Assembly (NCBI RefSeq): GCF_000420705.1
Contig: NZ_ATVL01000008.1
Coordinates: 403,933 to 467,932, forward strand
DNA length: 64,000 nt
Origin: Hymenobacter norwichensis DSM 15439
GTDB lineage: Bacteria > Bacteroidota > Bacteroidia > Cytophagales > Hymenobacteraceae
Direction of reading: 5' to 3'
Of this stretch, positions 43,331 to 52,806 are shown in pieces. How positions within the stretch are numbered: position 1 is the first letter of the stretch; each line of letters begins with the position of its first letter. The notes under the pieces were generated by a model. That model saw only the letters and a list, made by a program, of their open reading frames with translations, was not told where the DNA came from and made no database searches. A program made the translations under genes and the position numbers.

Positions 43331-43591
43331 TTAGCGGTTCATAATCTTACCCTGGTTGTCCCAATGACTTGACTTCACGGCTAGGCTTCCTGGCTCCCGC
43401 TTGATGGTGCGCGTAAACCGCTCTCCAGCAATGGTACCATCGGGCCGCCGCTTGCCGAAAAATAACGTCATTGGTTCGCCATGCTCGTTGGTAAGGAAGG
43501 TGATGTCATAGCCCTTAAACACGTCATCGATGCGTGTAGAAGGCTCGTACGTCTTGCTAAGTTTCTGGTCTAAAAGCCGATGCAGGGGCAT
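43331..43591 (-). CDS. Small hypothetical protein
   Basis: 86 residues, no signal peptide or helix that would span a membrane, basic C-terminal half. Sequence features such as DDVFKGYDITFLTNEHGEPMTLFFGKR give it a beta-rich look, and codon use resembles the neighbours. No family was recognised. It is supported by a strong convergent terminator just past its stop. A second reading frame overlaps its start on the same strand (43570-43770) and is considered spurious. Function unknown. Confidence 0.6.
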   Translation of the reverse strand: MPLHRLLDQKLSKTYEPSTRIDDVFKGYDITFLTNEHGEPMTLFFGKRRPDGTIAGERFTRTIKREPGSLAVKSSHWDNQGKIMNR

Positions 43592-43879
43592 AAAGCAAAG
43601 AGAAATGGTACGTGTGACTTTACGGCACCCTCGGAGGCAAATGTTATGTCCAGCTTATCCAGAAGAAGGTGGAAAATCCTTAAAGCAAGCACTACAGCCG
43701 GAAACTGCATCTGCTCATCGTGTGTAATGAGTGGTTGGCTGTTGCTAGTTGCTTGCCACGTAGCGGCCATACGCTACGCGTACTATCTGCGCTTAGCATA
43801 GCAGCTTTTGGAAGTGCTACGTTAGTAGCAGCAAACTGCTTTCAACAACGGCCGTAACTTAGTTTCTTATTCGCCAGCC

Positions 43880-45400
43880 ATGTTGCACACCTTTTTGCAT
43901 CCACCTTTTGCCGACCCGGTCAAACAAGCGCAATTCGAGTCGCTGCAAAGCGTGCTTGCCGCTGAGAGCGAAGTGTCGGTTTCGTTGCTGCTAGGCAACT
44001 TTGCGGTGGAAGAAGACGGTGAAATATTTGACGCAGTAGTGGTACGCTCGCATAGCGTATCGATGATACTATTTGTGACAAACGGCGGCCAACTCACAAT
44101 ACCCATCCAAGGTGCGGCTCCTTGGCAGCTCGATGGCCAGCCAATTCAGGTAAGCGGTACAGCGGGCAACCCCTTTGCGCAATTTCGCCGGCTGAAACAA
44201 GAGTTGGCTGGTTGGTTGGATGCACAACTAGGAGTTGGCCAAGTGCCAGCGGAGCTACTTACTGGCTTTGCCTTGTTTGCTGAGCCCGTTACGTTTGGAG
44301 CGGGTGTCGAACAGTATCTGCGCACGCAGTCCGGCGCCGACAGCTTCGAGTTGCTTGGCGACATAAACCAACTACCGCGGCGGCTTCGGCAAGCGGCTCA
44401 TCCCGAAATTCAACTTAGCGACACCGAGCTAGCTGCCTGGGCCCAGGACCTAGCCAATGAGCACCCTGAGGAAGCATCAACAAACGATCACAACCCCACC
44501 GGCGACACGGATGAGCCCAATGGTTACTGGACCCAGAAGGCACGGCAGTTGTGGCACTGGCTAGGAGCCGAAGACGTACCCCACGATGCCCCCTATGGCA
44601 GCGCAGCCTCAGTGGCCGCCAATAGTGAGGAGAAACGGCAGCTAGAACAAATGCGCCAACAAATCAAGGATGAGTTGGCGCAGCAACGCCAGCAAATGGA
44701 AGCCCGCGAGGCCGAGCGCGAAAAAAGTATTGCTTTACTCCGGGCTCAATTGGCCCAGGCCCCGACAGCAGCTCCCGATGCCACCGCACTACAGGCAAGG
44801 TTGGCCACTGAAACCCGCGAAAAAGAAGCGCTGGAAGCCGCTATTCGTACCTCCCGCAACGAGGCGGCTTCGCGTAACCAGGAGCTAGACGCTCGTATTC
44901 AGCAGCTCGGCCAGCTAATTGAACAGTTTCAGGCTAAGCCACCAGCACCAGCCGCCAGCACCACTAATACAACTGTTAAGCGCCCGGCTACTAAGCCCGC
45001 GCCCCATAACTTGGTGAAACGCCCCACAACGCAGCTACGATGGCCCCGCGTAGCAGTAGTTGTAGGCGCGGCGGCAGGCATCGGGCTTGGGGTTTGGGGT
45101 TTGGCCCGAGTGGTTAAGGACAAAGAACAAACCCACTTGAACCGCACACAGGTAAGCAATAACGAGCCAGAAAGAACGACAACTGGTCCTTCGCTCGATG
45201 CGCTGACCGACACGATTACCCGCGAAATTGCGGCTGTTTCGGATTCCGCTACGATTACCCAGGCACCCGAAGCAACGCCTCTTACCACCTCAGAAATCAA
45301 TAACTCAGACGCCTCAGCTACTCACGACACCTTATACACAGAGCCGGCCGGGCCAGTAGAACCGGAAATAGCTGATAGCACCGGTACAGAAAACCCGTGA
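43880..45400 (+). CDS. Degenerate NERD-like protein with coiled coil and membrane anchor
   Basis: 506 residues. Residues ~36-160 follow a NERD (nuclease-related) pattern: EEDGEIFDAVVVRS, a following strand, then AAPWQLDGQPIQVSGTAGNPFAQFRRLKQELAGWL. The ExK that should follow the aspartate is absent (ILFVTNGG in its place), so nuclease activity is doubtful. A charged coiled coil spans ~250-350. A single hydrophobic helix (~391-412, VAVVVGAAAGIGLGVWGLARVV) comes after a Pro/Lys linker, and an acidic Thr-rich tail ends it. With no signal peptide, the NERD-like part is predicted to be cytoplasmic and the tail periplasmic. Function unknown. Confidence 0.7.
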   Translation: MLHTFLHPPFADPVKQAQFESLQSVLAAESEVSVSLLLGNFAVEEDGEIFDAVVVRSHSVSMILFVTNGGQLTIPIQGAAPWQLDGQPIQVSGTAGNPFAQFRRLKQELAGWLDAQLGVGQVPAELLTGFALFAEPVTFGAGVEQYLRTQSGADSFELLGDINQLPRRLRQAAHPEIQLSDTELAAWAQDLANEHPEEASTNDHNPTGDTDEPNGYWTQKARQLWHWLGAEDVPHDAPYGSAASVAANSEEKRQLEQMRQQIKDELAQQRQQMEAREAEREKSIALLRAQLAQAPTAAPDATALQARLATETREKEALEAAIRTSRNEAASRNQELDARIQQLGQLIEQFQAKPPAPAASTTNTTVKRPATKPAPHNLVKRPTTQLRWPRVAVVVGAAAGIGLGVWGLARVVKDKEQTHLNRTQVSNNEPERTTTGPSLDALTDTITREIAAVSDSATITQAPEATPLTTSEINNSDASATHDTLYTEPAGPVEPEIADSTGTENP

Positions 45401-45432
45401 TTCAGAGGCTCTACACTTACAATAAACAATAA

Positions 45433-45460
45433 AAAAGGCAGCCCGGTTAGGCTGCCTTTT
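45433..45460. terminator. Hairpin between convergent genes
   Basis: AAAAGGCAGCC (45433-45443) pairs perfectly with 45450-45460 around a 6-base loop, with A-run and T-run ends, between the NERD-like gene and the convergent methyltransferase gene. Confidence 0.85.
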
Positions 45461-45476
45461 CTGTTCCTACTCCTGT

Positions 45477-46202
45477 TTATTCAGCAACCCATTTATGCGA
45501 CTTTTTTAAATATTTTATAAACAAATAAACAGCCGTTAGAAAGCCTATAATGACTGCCAGCAATTTATTTCGCAAAGCAGTACTGCCGTCAGTCAATTCA
45601 GGATAATTGAATAACAGAATAAGAGTAATACCTAACAGCCAAACAAATTGTGTATTGTATTCTTTTAAAATCCAACGCGCAGCATTGAAATCGTGCGTTT
45701 GAAATGTATGGCCTATACCCGCCGGATTTATTACCCACCGATTCACCCGTGTGCAATATGCGTCGAACTGAGCACCGAATTTGCCTCGCAGAAAGTTCTC
45801 TTCTGCCAATACAATGGCTTGGTAAATAAATAGAAACAGAGGAATAAATACCACCATGTAGAGCAAGGAATTGGACAGAATACCTACCCCCACCAGCATC
45901 AGAATATTTCCTACGTACAAGGGATTCCGGCCATGATTAAACATGCCCTGCGTTATTAAATCCTCCGCGTACACCTTTTTGTCTTTGCCGCCACGCACAA
46001 TATACACTAGCCCAATAGACGCTCCTCGAATTAGCTGCCCAGTTATGGTTACAAGCAAACCAATACTAATTGGCCATACATAATAGTGTGGCCCAAAAAC
46101 TTCGGGCGTGAAAATGTCAGGTGAGGGAATAAACAAGGCTATGTACAGGAAAATAAAAAGTTGATTCCTGTACTTAAAGAAAAAGTTTCCTATTGAAATC
46201 AT
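45477..46202 (-). CDS. Integral-membrane methyltransferase, ICMT/phospholipid-methyltransferase-like
   Basis: 241 residues with about six hydrophobic helices. The central motif GMFNHGRNPLYVGNILMLVGV and the later LAEENFLRGKFGAQFDAYCTRVNRW fit the isoprenylcysteine carboxyl methyltransferase-like family (RNPxYxG, EExxL, Y..V.RW), in which SAM is bound from the cytosolic side. The C-terminal extension adds two more helices. Its ATG follows the stop codon of the CmoA-like gene with no base between (TAG then ATG at 46205-46200), so translation is surely coupled. The gene is AT-rich against its surroundings. The acceptor substrate is unknown. Confidence 0.8.
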   Translation of the reverse strand: MISIGNFFFKYRNQLFIFLYIALFIPSPDIFTPEVFGPHYYVWPISIGLLVTITGQLIRGASIGLVYIVRGGKDKKVYAEDLITQGMFNHGRNPLYVGNILMLVGVGILSNSLLYMVVFIPLFLFIYQAIVLAEENFLRGKFGAQFDAYCTRVNRWVINPAGIGHTFQTHDFNAARWILKEYNTQFVWLLGITLILLFNYPELTDGSTALRNKLLAVIIGFLTAVYLFIKYLKKSHKWVAE

Positions 46203-46949
46203 CTACTTCTTTATTGCAATGAGGCCCGAAAAATTATACCACTTGAAAAATATTTCACATGAGGCAAAACCAGCCTCCCTGAGCATGTGAATATTCTCAC
46301 TGAGTTTGTACGGAATCAGCACATTTTCTAGTGCCTCACGCTTTTGCGAAATCTCCATTTCGCTATATTGATTTCTTCTTTTATAATTATAATAATATTT
46401 AATATAATCTCTGTTGAAAACACTATCTTCAGTTAATATTTTCTCTACCAGAATTAAAACGCCGTTCGGTACCATCCCTTCAAATATTGATTTGAGGAGT
46501 TTCTCACGGTGAATAGGCCGAATAAATTGCAGGGTTAAGCACAGCACAACCACTGAAGCATTCTGTATTTCAGCGCCTTGTTGCAAATCAGCTACGCGGA
46601 GTTCGTAGGGGCGCACGAAGCCAGCTTCTTTCAGCTTGAGGTTGCATTTCTCCAGCATTTCGGCTGCATCATCAATGCCCACAAACTTGATATCGGCGGG
46701 CACCATAGTATCCATGCCTATCATGGTAGTGCCGGTAGAGCAGCCGAGGTCATATACAGCGGTGCCTTCTTGCGCATGGTCGGCGGCTAGCTCGGAAATC
46801 ATGCGCTGGATTTCGCCATAATAAGGCACCGAGCGGCTTACCATATCATCGAACACTCCGGCGACTTTCGCACTGAATTTGAAGTCGGAAGCTTGGGTGA
46901 TTTCTTCCTTGAAAACTTCGTCGGTTTCGTTGTTGGGTTGTTCGAGCAT
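46203..46949 (-). CDS. CmoA-like carboxy-S-adenosylmethionine synthase homologue
   Basis: 248 residues, strongly CmoA-like throughout: KVAGVFDDMVSRSVPYYGEIQRMI (CmoA has VAEVFPDMIQRSVPGY), SAM-binding VYDLGCSTGTTM, NASVVVLCLTLQFI, and YKRRNQYSEMEISQKREALENV, then KWYNFSGLIAIKK. The Arg-containing FKR/YKR segment associated with carboxylate binding is kept. CmoA makes carboxy-SAM from SAM and prephenate for the tRNA modifier CmoB; no cmoB is next to it here. Instead it is fused in translation to a membrane methyltransferase. The Met at 46949 is chosen over an extension unlike CmoA. The gene is AT-rich, suggesting transfer. Confidence 0.8.
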   Translation of the reverse strand: MLEQPNNETDEVFKEEITQASDFKFSAKVAGVFDDMVSRSVPYYGEIQRMISELAADHAQEGTAVYDLGCSTGTTMIGMDTMVPADIKFVGIDDAAEMLEKCNLKLKEAGFVRPYELRVADLQQGAEIQNASVVVLCLTLQFIRPIHREKLLKSIFEGMVPNGVLILVEKILTEDSVFNRDYIKYYYNYKRRNQYSEMEISQKREALENVLIPYKLSENIHMLREAGFASCEIFFKWYNFSGLIAIKK

Positions 46950-47183
46950 GGCTTTCTTATCTGAAAACGCAAAAAGAGTGGCTGATGGATGGGTTAATTT
47001 CTGGTTTTGCCTATATGCTACTTTAGTGCAATGTAAGAGGCTAGGTGGCACCAACCGTATTCCTACTTATGCAAGGCATGGGCGCAAGCAAATTAGGATT
47101 AAATTATTTTAATCTGGCTTTGTTCAGCTTACTAAAAGTCAATTTAAGCTAGTAATGCTCTTGTACGCCCGCCATTGAGGTTT

Positions 47184-47244
47184 AAAAGTAAAACAGCCCC
47201 CCTTATATACCAGTAAGGTTTATAAGGGGGGCTGTTTTACTTTT
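47184..47244. terminator. Perfect 24-bp hairpin
   Basis: Arms 47184-47207 and 47221-47244 are perfectly complementary around a 13-base loop. It lies in the 363-base gap 46950-47312 between the CmoA-like start and the catalase stop, and probably terminates the catalase transcript. The rest of that gap shows no gene. Confidence 0.85.
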
Positions 47245-47312
47245 TACTAGGCGCTAAAGCTAACTGCAAGCAGTAACACGTTGGCTACTTACAGTTTGCG
47301 CCTTAGGCTTAC

Positions 47313-48983
47313 TTAATACGGCTTCGCATCATGAGCCATTTCCTCGGCTTGCTTCACAGCGGCAGAAGTTTTGCCTTGGTTATACTGGTTACCACCCTCG
47401 GCCTGTTTGCCGGCGCGAGCAGCTTGCAAACCTTCAGCTAAGCGGCGGCCCCAATCGGCGTCGCAGTTGGTGCAGAGCTCCACCATTTTGTCGCTCACCT
47501 TGTGGTCGGCGTCGGTGAGGGCCCCTACCATGTTGCTGATGAGGTCGTCACGCTCCCAATCTTCGTGCAGGCGGTACCGCTCACCGGCCTGCTTGAAGTT
47601 GTTCTGCCGGTCGATGGTTTCGCGCAACAGGCGGCCCTGATATTCCGGCGTGTGGTCGGGGGCGGTGCGGGGCGCTTCTTTCAAGCCATTCAGGCTGCTG
47701 GGCTCATAGTTGGTGTGCAGGTTCTGGTTGGGTGCCGAATCCACATGATACGCCATCTGGCCGTCGCGCTGGTTGGTGGCTACGTGCTTTTTCGGTGCGT
47801 TGATGGGCAGTTGCAAATAGTTGGTGCCCACCCGGTAGCGCTGCGTATCCGAGTACGAGAACGTGCGGCCTTGCAGCATCTTGTCGTCGGAGAAGTCGAG
47901 GCCATCCACCAATACGCCGGTACCAAACGCCGACTGCTCCACTTCAGCGAAGTAATTTTCGGGGTTTTTGTTCAGCGTCATCTTGCCCACGGGCAGGAAA
48001 GGAAACTGGTCTTCGGGCCATATTTTGGTGTCATCCAGCGGGTCGAAATCCAGTTCGGGGTGCTCCCCGTCGGACATAATCTGCACACACAGCTCCCACT
48101 GCGGGAAGTCGCCGGCTTTGATGTGCTCGTAGAGGTCCTGGGTGGCGTGGTTGAAGTTCTTGGCCTGAATGGCTTCGGCCTCGGATGCCGTCAGGTTTTT
48201 GATGCCTTGCAGCGGCTCCCAGTGATATTTCACCAGCACGGCTTCGCCTTGCGCATTCACCCACTTATAGGTGTTCACGCCGGAACCTTGCATCTGGCGG
48301 TAGTTGGCCGGAATGCCCCACGGCGAGAACAAGAACGACACCATGTGCATGGCCTCGGGCGTGTTGGCAATAAAGTCGAAGATACGCTCGCCGGTCTGGC
48401 GGTTGTGTACCGGGTCGGGCTTCTGCGAGTGAATGAGGTCCGGGAACTTCATGGCGTCGCGGATGAAGAACACCTTCAGGTTGTTGCCCACCAAGTCCCA
48501 GTTCCCATCTTCAGTGTAGAATTTCACTGCGAAGCCGCGCGGGTCACGCAGGGTTTCAGGCGAGTGGCCACCATGGCCTACCGTGCTGAAGCGCACGAAT
48601 ACTGGGGTTTCTTTGCCGGCCGTGTTGAACAGCTTGGCGCGGGTGTACTTGGCAATCGACTCGTCGCCCACTTTGCCGTATGCCTCAAATACGCCGTGCG
48701 CACCAGCGCCGCGGGCGTGTACCACTCGCTCCGGAATCCGCTCCCGGTCGAAGTGGCTGATTTTCTCCAGAAACTGGTAGTTCTCCAGCGTAGCCGGGCC
48801 CCGGTTGCCTACAGTGCGTAGGTTCTGATTGTTGGTAAGTGGATGGCCTTGCCGAGTGGTGAGCGTCTGGGCGTTTTCGCCGTCGGCTGTACGTGTGTCG
48901 TGAGAAGTGCCGGCGCCCGTTACAGCCGTGCCCGTACCCGAAAGGGCATCGGAAGCACCATTCTGATTCTGGTCCTGATCCAT
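47313..48983 (-). CDS. katA: Monofunctional haem catalase
   Basis: 556 residues. Decomposes hydrogen peroxide to water and oxygen in the cytoplasm. Catalytic His lies in [16 protein letters not shown], Asn in [14 protein letters not shown], and the proximal haem Tyr in [14 protein letters not shown]. The small-subunit catalase length and the [13 protein letters not shown] motif fit the clade with NADPH-binding enzymes. The ~45 N-terminal residues are Asn/Gln/Thr-rich and probably disordered. The large antisense ORF inside this gene is a shadow. Divergent with an MFS gene; an inverted repeat stands between them. Confidence 0.95.
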   Translation of the reverse strand: MDQDQNQNGASDALSGTGTAVTGAGTSHDTRTADGENAQTLTTRQGHPLTNNQNLRTVGNRGPATLENYQFLEKISHFDRERIPERVVHARGAGAHGVFEAYGKVGDESIAKYTRAKLFNTAGKETPVFVRFSTVGHGGHSPETLRDPRGFAVKFYTEDGNWDLVGNNLKVFFIRDAMKFPDLIHSQKPDPVHNRQTGERIFDFIANTPEAMHMVSFLFSPWGIPANYRQMQGSGVNTYKWVNAQGEAVLVKYHWEPLQGIKNLTASEAEAIQAKNFNHATQDLYEHIKAGDFPQWELCVQIMSDGEHPELDFDPLDDTKIWPEDQFPFLPVGKMTLNKNPENYFAEVEQSAFGTGVLVDGLDFSDDKMLQGRTFSYSDTQRYRVGTNYLQLPINAPKKHVATNQRDGQMAYHVDSAPNQNLHTNYEPSSLNGLKEAPRTAPDHTPEYQGRLLRETIDRQNNFKQAGERYRLHEDWERDDLISNMVGALTDADHKVSDKMVELCTNCDADWGRRLAEGLQAARAGKQAEGGNQYNQGKTSAAVKQAEEMAHDAKPY

Positions 48984-49043
48984 GAGAAGTTGGGTTGATG
49001 GTTAAATAAGAGCCGCAGCTCAGTGGCTAAAACTAACCCCTGG

Positions 49044-49071
49044 AGCGAAACTATAGTTTGCGAGTTTCGCT
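49044..49071. promoter_or_regulatory. Inverted repeat in the katA/MFS divergent promoter region
   Basis: AGCGAAACT (49044-49052) and AGTTTCGCT (49063-49071) form a perfect 9+9 palindrome with a 10-base spacer. It lies 61 bases ahead of katA and 91 before the MFS start. On the katA strand a TAGTTTCG (one mismatch from TAnnTTTG) overlaps the left arm, so a bound repressor would block it. On the other side a perfect TACCTTTG lies at 49148-49155, only 6 bases before the MFS ATG. Confidence 0.6.
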
Positions 49072-49161
49072 ATAAAATTTCGGGTTTCACACTGTTGAGC
49101 TAGTATTTGCCTGGCAGAATTGCCTGCCGCTAACGGTTCGGTGTAGCTACCTTTGAGCTTT

Positions 49162-50355
49162 ATGTCAGCTCCCGCAACCCGCACTTATAGCACCGGCTTC
49201 TGGCTGATGTGCCTGTCTTCTTTCCTGTTTTTTGCCAGCTTTAACATGCTGCTGCCTGAGCTGCCTGCCTACCTCACCGGGCTGGGCGGCGCCGAGTACA
49301 AGGGCTACATTATTGCTCTTTTCACGCTCACAGCCTGCATTTCGCGGCCGTTTAGCGGCAAGCTGGCCGATACGGTGGGTCGGATTCCGGTGATGGTGTT
49401 CGGGTCGTTGGTGTGCTTTGTGTGCGGCTTCTTCTACCCCTGGACGGCCACCGTGGCGGGCTTTATGGGCTTGCGGCTGCTACATGGGTTCAGTACCGGC
49501 TTCAAGCCTACTGCTACGGCCGCTTTCATTAGTGATATTATTCCGCTGGCCCGGCGCGGCGAAGCCATGGGCCTGCTGGGCGTGGCAGGCTCGTTGGGCA
49601 TGGCCGCTGGGCCGGCGCTGGGGCCGCGTATTACGGCGGCCTTCTCGCTCAACACGCTGTTCTATTGCTCGTCGGGGCTGGCCTTGCTGAGCTTGCTGGT
49701 ACAGGGCACCCTCACCGAAACCCTGCCGCTGGAGCAGCGCCAACGGTTCAGCTGGCAGCTACTAAAGTTGAAGTGGAACGAGATACTGGAGCCGCAAGTG
49801 ATGCAGCCGGCCCTGGTTACGCTGCTGTGTTTGTTCCCGTACGGCGCTATCCTAACGGTGGTGCCCGACCAAAGCACGGCTCTGGGTTTGAAAGCGGCCG
49901 ACAAGGGCTTGTTCTATTTGTGCTTTACCCTAGCGTCTCTGCTGATCCGGTTGCTGGCGGGTCGCGTCTCCGACACGTATGGCCGCTTGCCGGTGCTGCG
50001 CGTGTCCACGGTGCTGCTGACGGTAGCACTGGGCGTGCTGATGCTGGCCACACACTCGGTACCGTTGTTCCTGACTGGCGCGGTGCTGTTCGGTATTGCT
50101 ACGGGCCTGAACTCGCCGGCCCTCTACGCCTGGACCATCGACCGGAGCCACCCCGAACGGCGCGGCCGGGGCGTGGCCACCATGTACATTGCGTTGGAAA
50201 TGGGTATTGGTGTGGGTGCGCTGGCTGCCGGCTGGATTTTTGCCAACCAAACAGAACGCCTCCCCTACGTGCACGGCCTGAGCATGGCGCTTACCTTGCT
50301 GGCCGTGGTGTACTTGCTGTTCGGCGTAAAAACCCAGCCTGCTAACGCAGAGTGA
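49162..50355 (+). CDS. MFS transporter
   Basis: 397 residues with twelve predicted helices. The loop 2-3 motif ISRPFSGKLADTVGRIPVM (G-x-L-a-D-x-x-G-r) is the MFS signature, repeated after the midpoint as LAGRVSDTYGRLPVLRV. Residues such as TGFKPTATAAFISDIIPLARRGEAMG resemble drug/metabolite exporters of the AraJ/Bcr type. The substrate is not predictable. The ATG at 49162 is preferred over an in-frame TTG at 49153; a TACCTTTG box (49148-49155) overlaps that TTG. It is divergent from catalase. Confidence 0.9.
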   Translation: MSAPATRTYSTGFWLMCLSSFLFFASFNMLLPELPAYLTGLGGAEYKGYIIALFTLTACISRPFSGKLADTVGRIPVMVFGSLVCFVCGFFYPWTATVAGFMGLRLLHGFSTGFKPTATAAFISDIIPLARRGEAMGLLGVAGSLGMAAGPALGPRITAAFSLNTLFYCSSGLALLSLLVQGTLTETLPLEQRQRFSWQLLKLKWNEILEPQVMQPALVTLLCLFPYGAILTVVPDQSTALGLKAADKGLFYLCFTLASLLIRLLAGRVSDTYGRLPVLRVSTVLLTVALGVLMLATHSVPLFLTGAVLFGIATGLNSPALYAWTIDRSHPERRGRGVATMYIALEMGIGVGALAAGWIFANQTERLPYVHGLSMALTLLAVVYLLFGVKTQPANAE

Positions 50356-50485
50356 AATAAATATACAAGTATAGCTAGCATCTGAAGCTTGGCGGGCTGC
50401 CGGTTTTACTGCAACTTTGAAACGACGAGCTTCATCAGGTTGGTCGCAGCTTAGTATTACCTGTATTTATAGCCTGGTATTCACC

Positions 50486-52507
50486 ATGTTACTATTCGTT
50501 ATTCGCTGCTGGCAGCTGCTATTCTGTCTGCTGCTGGCCGGGCCACTATTGGCTCAGAAAACCCCTAATTTACCTATCCGGTTTGGCAGCGTGGCGCCCA
50601 CCGATTTTGCCAATCTATCCACCACCGATACCACCGCGGCAGCTGCCGAGTATCTGTGCGATTTTGGCACCACCAAAATTATCGGGGCCCAAGACCATTT
50701 TCAGGTGGTATTTGAGCGGACCGCCCGGTTGCGCATCAACCGTAAAGCGGGCTACGACTATGCCACGGTGCGCGTGCCGCTTTATACCAAAGATGGCAAT
50801 TCGGAACGCCTGACTAACCTGAAAGGCTTCACCTATAATCTTCAGAACAGCAAGATTTCGCAGGTGAAGCTAACGTCTGATCCAGCTTTCCGCGAAAAAG
50901 TAGATAAAAACCACATGCAAGTGTCCTTTACCATGCCCGACGTGCGGGAGGGCTCCATTGTGGAGTTCAGCTACACCATCACCTCCGATTTTGTCTTCAA
51001 TTTACAAGACTGGCAGTTCGAGCACAGCATTCCAGTGCATTGGAGCGAATACCGTGTCTCGATTCCGCAGTTTTACCGCTACAAAGCAGTAACGCGCGGC
51101 TACCGCCCATTTGCCGTCCAGGAATCCACTACAGTACCCTATAGCACCTCCTACAACATGTCGTCGGAGAACACCTTGGCACCCAGCAAAGACGCCCTGC
51201 TAACCGGGGTAGCGTTGCAACTGCGGTGGGTGATGAAAGACGTGCCAGCTTTTCGGTCGGAGCCCTACACGACCACAGCTTACGACTACGTACGCAGCGT
51301 ACATTTCGAGCTGGCAGGCAGCGACTTCACTGGCAGCGATTACCACGACCTGAGCGGCAAATGGGAAACCCTGTGGAAAACGCTACAAAAGGACGAGGAA
51401 TTTGGCAAAGCCTTAACAGCTACGGCTCCCTTGGCTGCCGAAGCCAAGGCACTTGAGCTGAAGTACCCTGTGCCAGCTGCTCGGGCAGCGGCGGTGCTGG
51501 CATTGGTGCAGCGCAGTGTGCGCTACAACGGGCAGCAGCGCGTGTACGCGTCGCAGCCATTGCGCCAGACCTACGAGAAGCATTCGGGCAACTCGGCTGA
51601 TGTGAATCTGCTGCTGGTACAAACGCTACGCGAAGCTGGCCTACCGGCCACCCCCGTCCTGCTCAGCACCCGCGACCATGGCCAAGTGCAAACCACTATG
51701 CCTGTTATCACGCAATTCAATTACGTGGCAGTGCACCTTGCATTGCCCGATAAGCCCAATGTTTTCCTGGATGCCACCGAGCCCCAACTCCCAATGGGCT
51801 ATTTACCTGAGCGCTGCCTGAATGGTGAAGGCTGCCTGGCTAACGCCGAAGGCACTTGGCTACCGCTGAAACCGTCTGCTAGCCACCTAGAATTGCGGAC
51901 AGCTAAACTCCGGCTTACTCCTCAAGGTCAACTGGAAGGCACCGCGAAGTTGGAATACAGTGGCTACGCAGCTGTACAGGCTAGCCGGCAAATTCGGGAA
52001 AGCTCTACGGGTGAGTATCTGGGGCACATACAGCACCACTGGATAGACTGGCAGCCAACAAACCTGAAGCTACTGGCCGCCGACTCGGCTCGCAATGCCG
52101 TAGCCGTAGAGTTAGCCGTTAGTTTAGCGGCCGAAAACCCCGACGCGACCCTGTTTTACTTACCGCTTTTAAAAGCGCTAACCCATACGTCGCACCCGTT
52201 TCAGGCAGCGGAGCGTATTTTTCCGGTCGATCTGGGCATGCCCCACGACTACACCGACCTAGTAACCCTGACGCTACCAGCTAATTTCACAGTAGAAGCA
52301 CCTGCTAACGTTGCACTGGCGCTACCCAACGGCGGGGGCCGCTTCCTGTATCAAGCCAACCAAACCAGTCCGGAAACCTTGCAGATTACCACCCGGCTTC
52401 AGTTGTTTAAGCCCCGCTATAACCCAGAAGAATACGCAGCCTTACGCGAATTTCATCAGCGGGCAATGGCCAAGTATGCAGAAATGCTTGTGGTGCGCCG
52501 AAAGTAG
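50486..52507 (+). CDS. DUF3857/transglutaminase-like protein, catalytic residues lost
   Basis: 673 residues with a signal peptide ending GPLLAQ. A DUF3857 beta-sandwich (~residues 30-230: VVFERTARLRI, LTNLKGFTYN, GSIVEFSYTITSDF) precedes a transglutaminase-like domain (~300-420). The site where the family's catalytic Cys should be reads GNSADVNLLLVQTLREAG, so Cys is Ala, and the His position is FNYVAVH, so His is replaced by Tyr; the Asp strand FLDATE is kept. It is probably a non-enzymatic envelope protein. It is first of three related genes in a row. The Met at 50486 gives the cleanest signal peptide. Confidence 0.8.
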   Translation: MLLFVIRCWQLLFCLLLAGPLLAQKTPNLPIRFGSVAPTDFANLSTTDTTAAAAEYLCDFGTTKIIGAQDHFQVVFERTARLRINRKAGYDYATVRVPLYTKDGNSERLTNLKGFTYNLQNSKISQVKLTSDPAFREKVDKNHMQVSFTMPDVREGSIVEFSYTITSDFVFNLQDWQFEHSIPVHWSEYRVSIPQFYRYKAVTRGYRPFAVQESTTVPYSTSYNMSSENTLAPSKDALLTGVALQLRWVMKDVPAFRSEPYTTTAYDYVRSVHFELAGSDFTGSDYHDLSGKWETLWKTLQKDEEFGKALTATAPLAAEAKALELKYPVPAARAAAVLALVQRSVRYNGQQRVYASQPLRQTYEKHSGNSADVNLLLVQTLREAGLPATPVLLSTRDHGQVQTTMPVITQFNYVAVHLALPDKPNVFLDATEPQLPMGYLPERCLNGEGCLANAEGTWLPLKPSASHLELRTAKLRLTPQGQLEGTAKLEYSGYAAVQASRQIRESSTGEYLGHIQHHWIDWQPTNLKLLAADSARNAVAVELAVSLAAENPDATLFYLPLLKALTHTSHPFQAAERIFPVDLGMPHDYTDLVTLTLPANFTVEAPANVALALPNGGGRFLYQANQTSPETLQITTRLQLFKPRYNPEEYAALREFHQRAMAKYAEMLVVRRK

Positions 52508-52806
52508 TATTGGGTTGCGTTAAGTGCTGCTCCGCAATGACTACCAATTGGTGATTCATAGGCCAAAGCATATTATTCGTTGAACACAACGCAACGAACA
52601 GATAAACACTGCATTATCGTGCACTTTACATTTTCTTCATAATAGGTGATAAGAGATATACTAAAACTTCTCATATTTAGCCTATCCTAATACTGTTCTG
52701 AGATAACCTGCCGCCTTTTTTATTCTTTCTAAGTGTTTCCTAGCAGCGCTTACTGCGCGCTAGACGCTTATTTATCAGTGCCTTCCTTACTTTTTCTTAT
52801 TATTTC

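Noticed and set aside
43880..45400. NERD-like protein considered as part of an anti-phage defence system.
   Set aside because: The nuclease motif is degenerate and no helicase, ATPase or restriction gene lies next to it.
47502..48821. A 439-codon open frame on the plus strand.
   Set aside because: It is antisense to the catalase gene, whose motifs and length are complete; GC-rich codons leave long stop-free antisense frames. The translation resembles no family.
49665..50345. A 226-codon frame in another phase.
   Set aside because: It lies wholly inside the MFS transporter gene and has no membrane or domain pattern.
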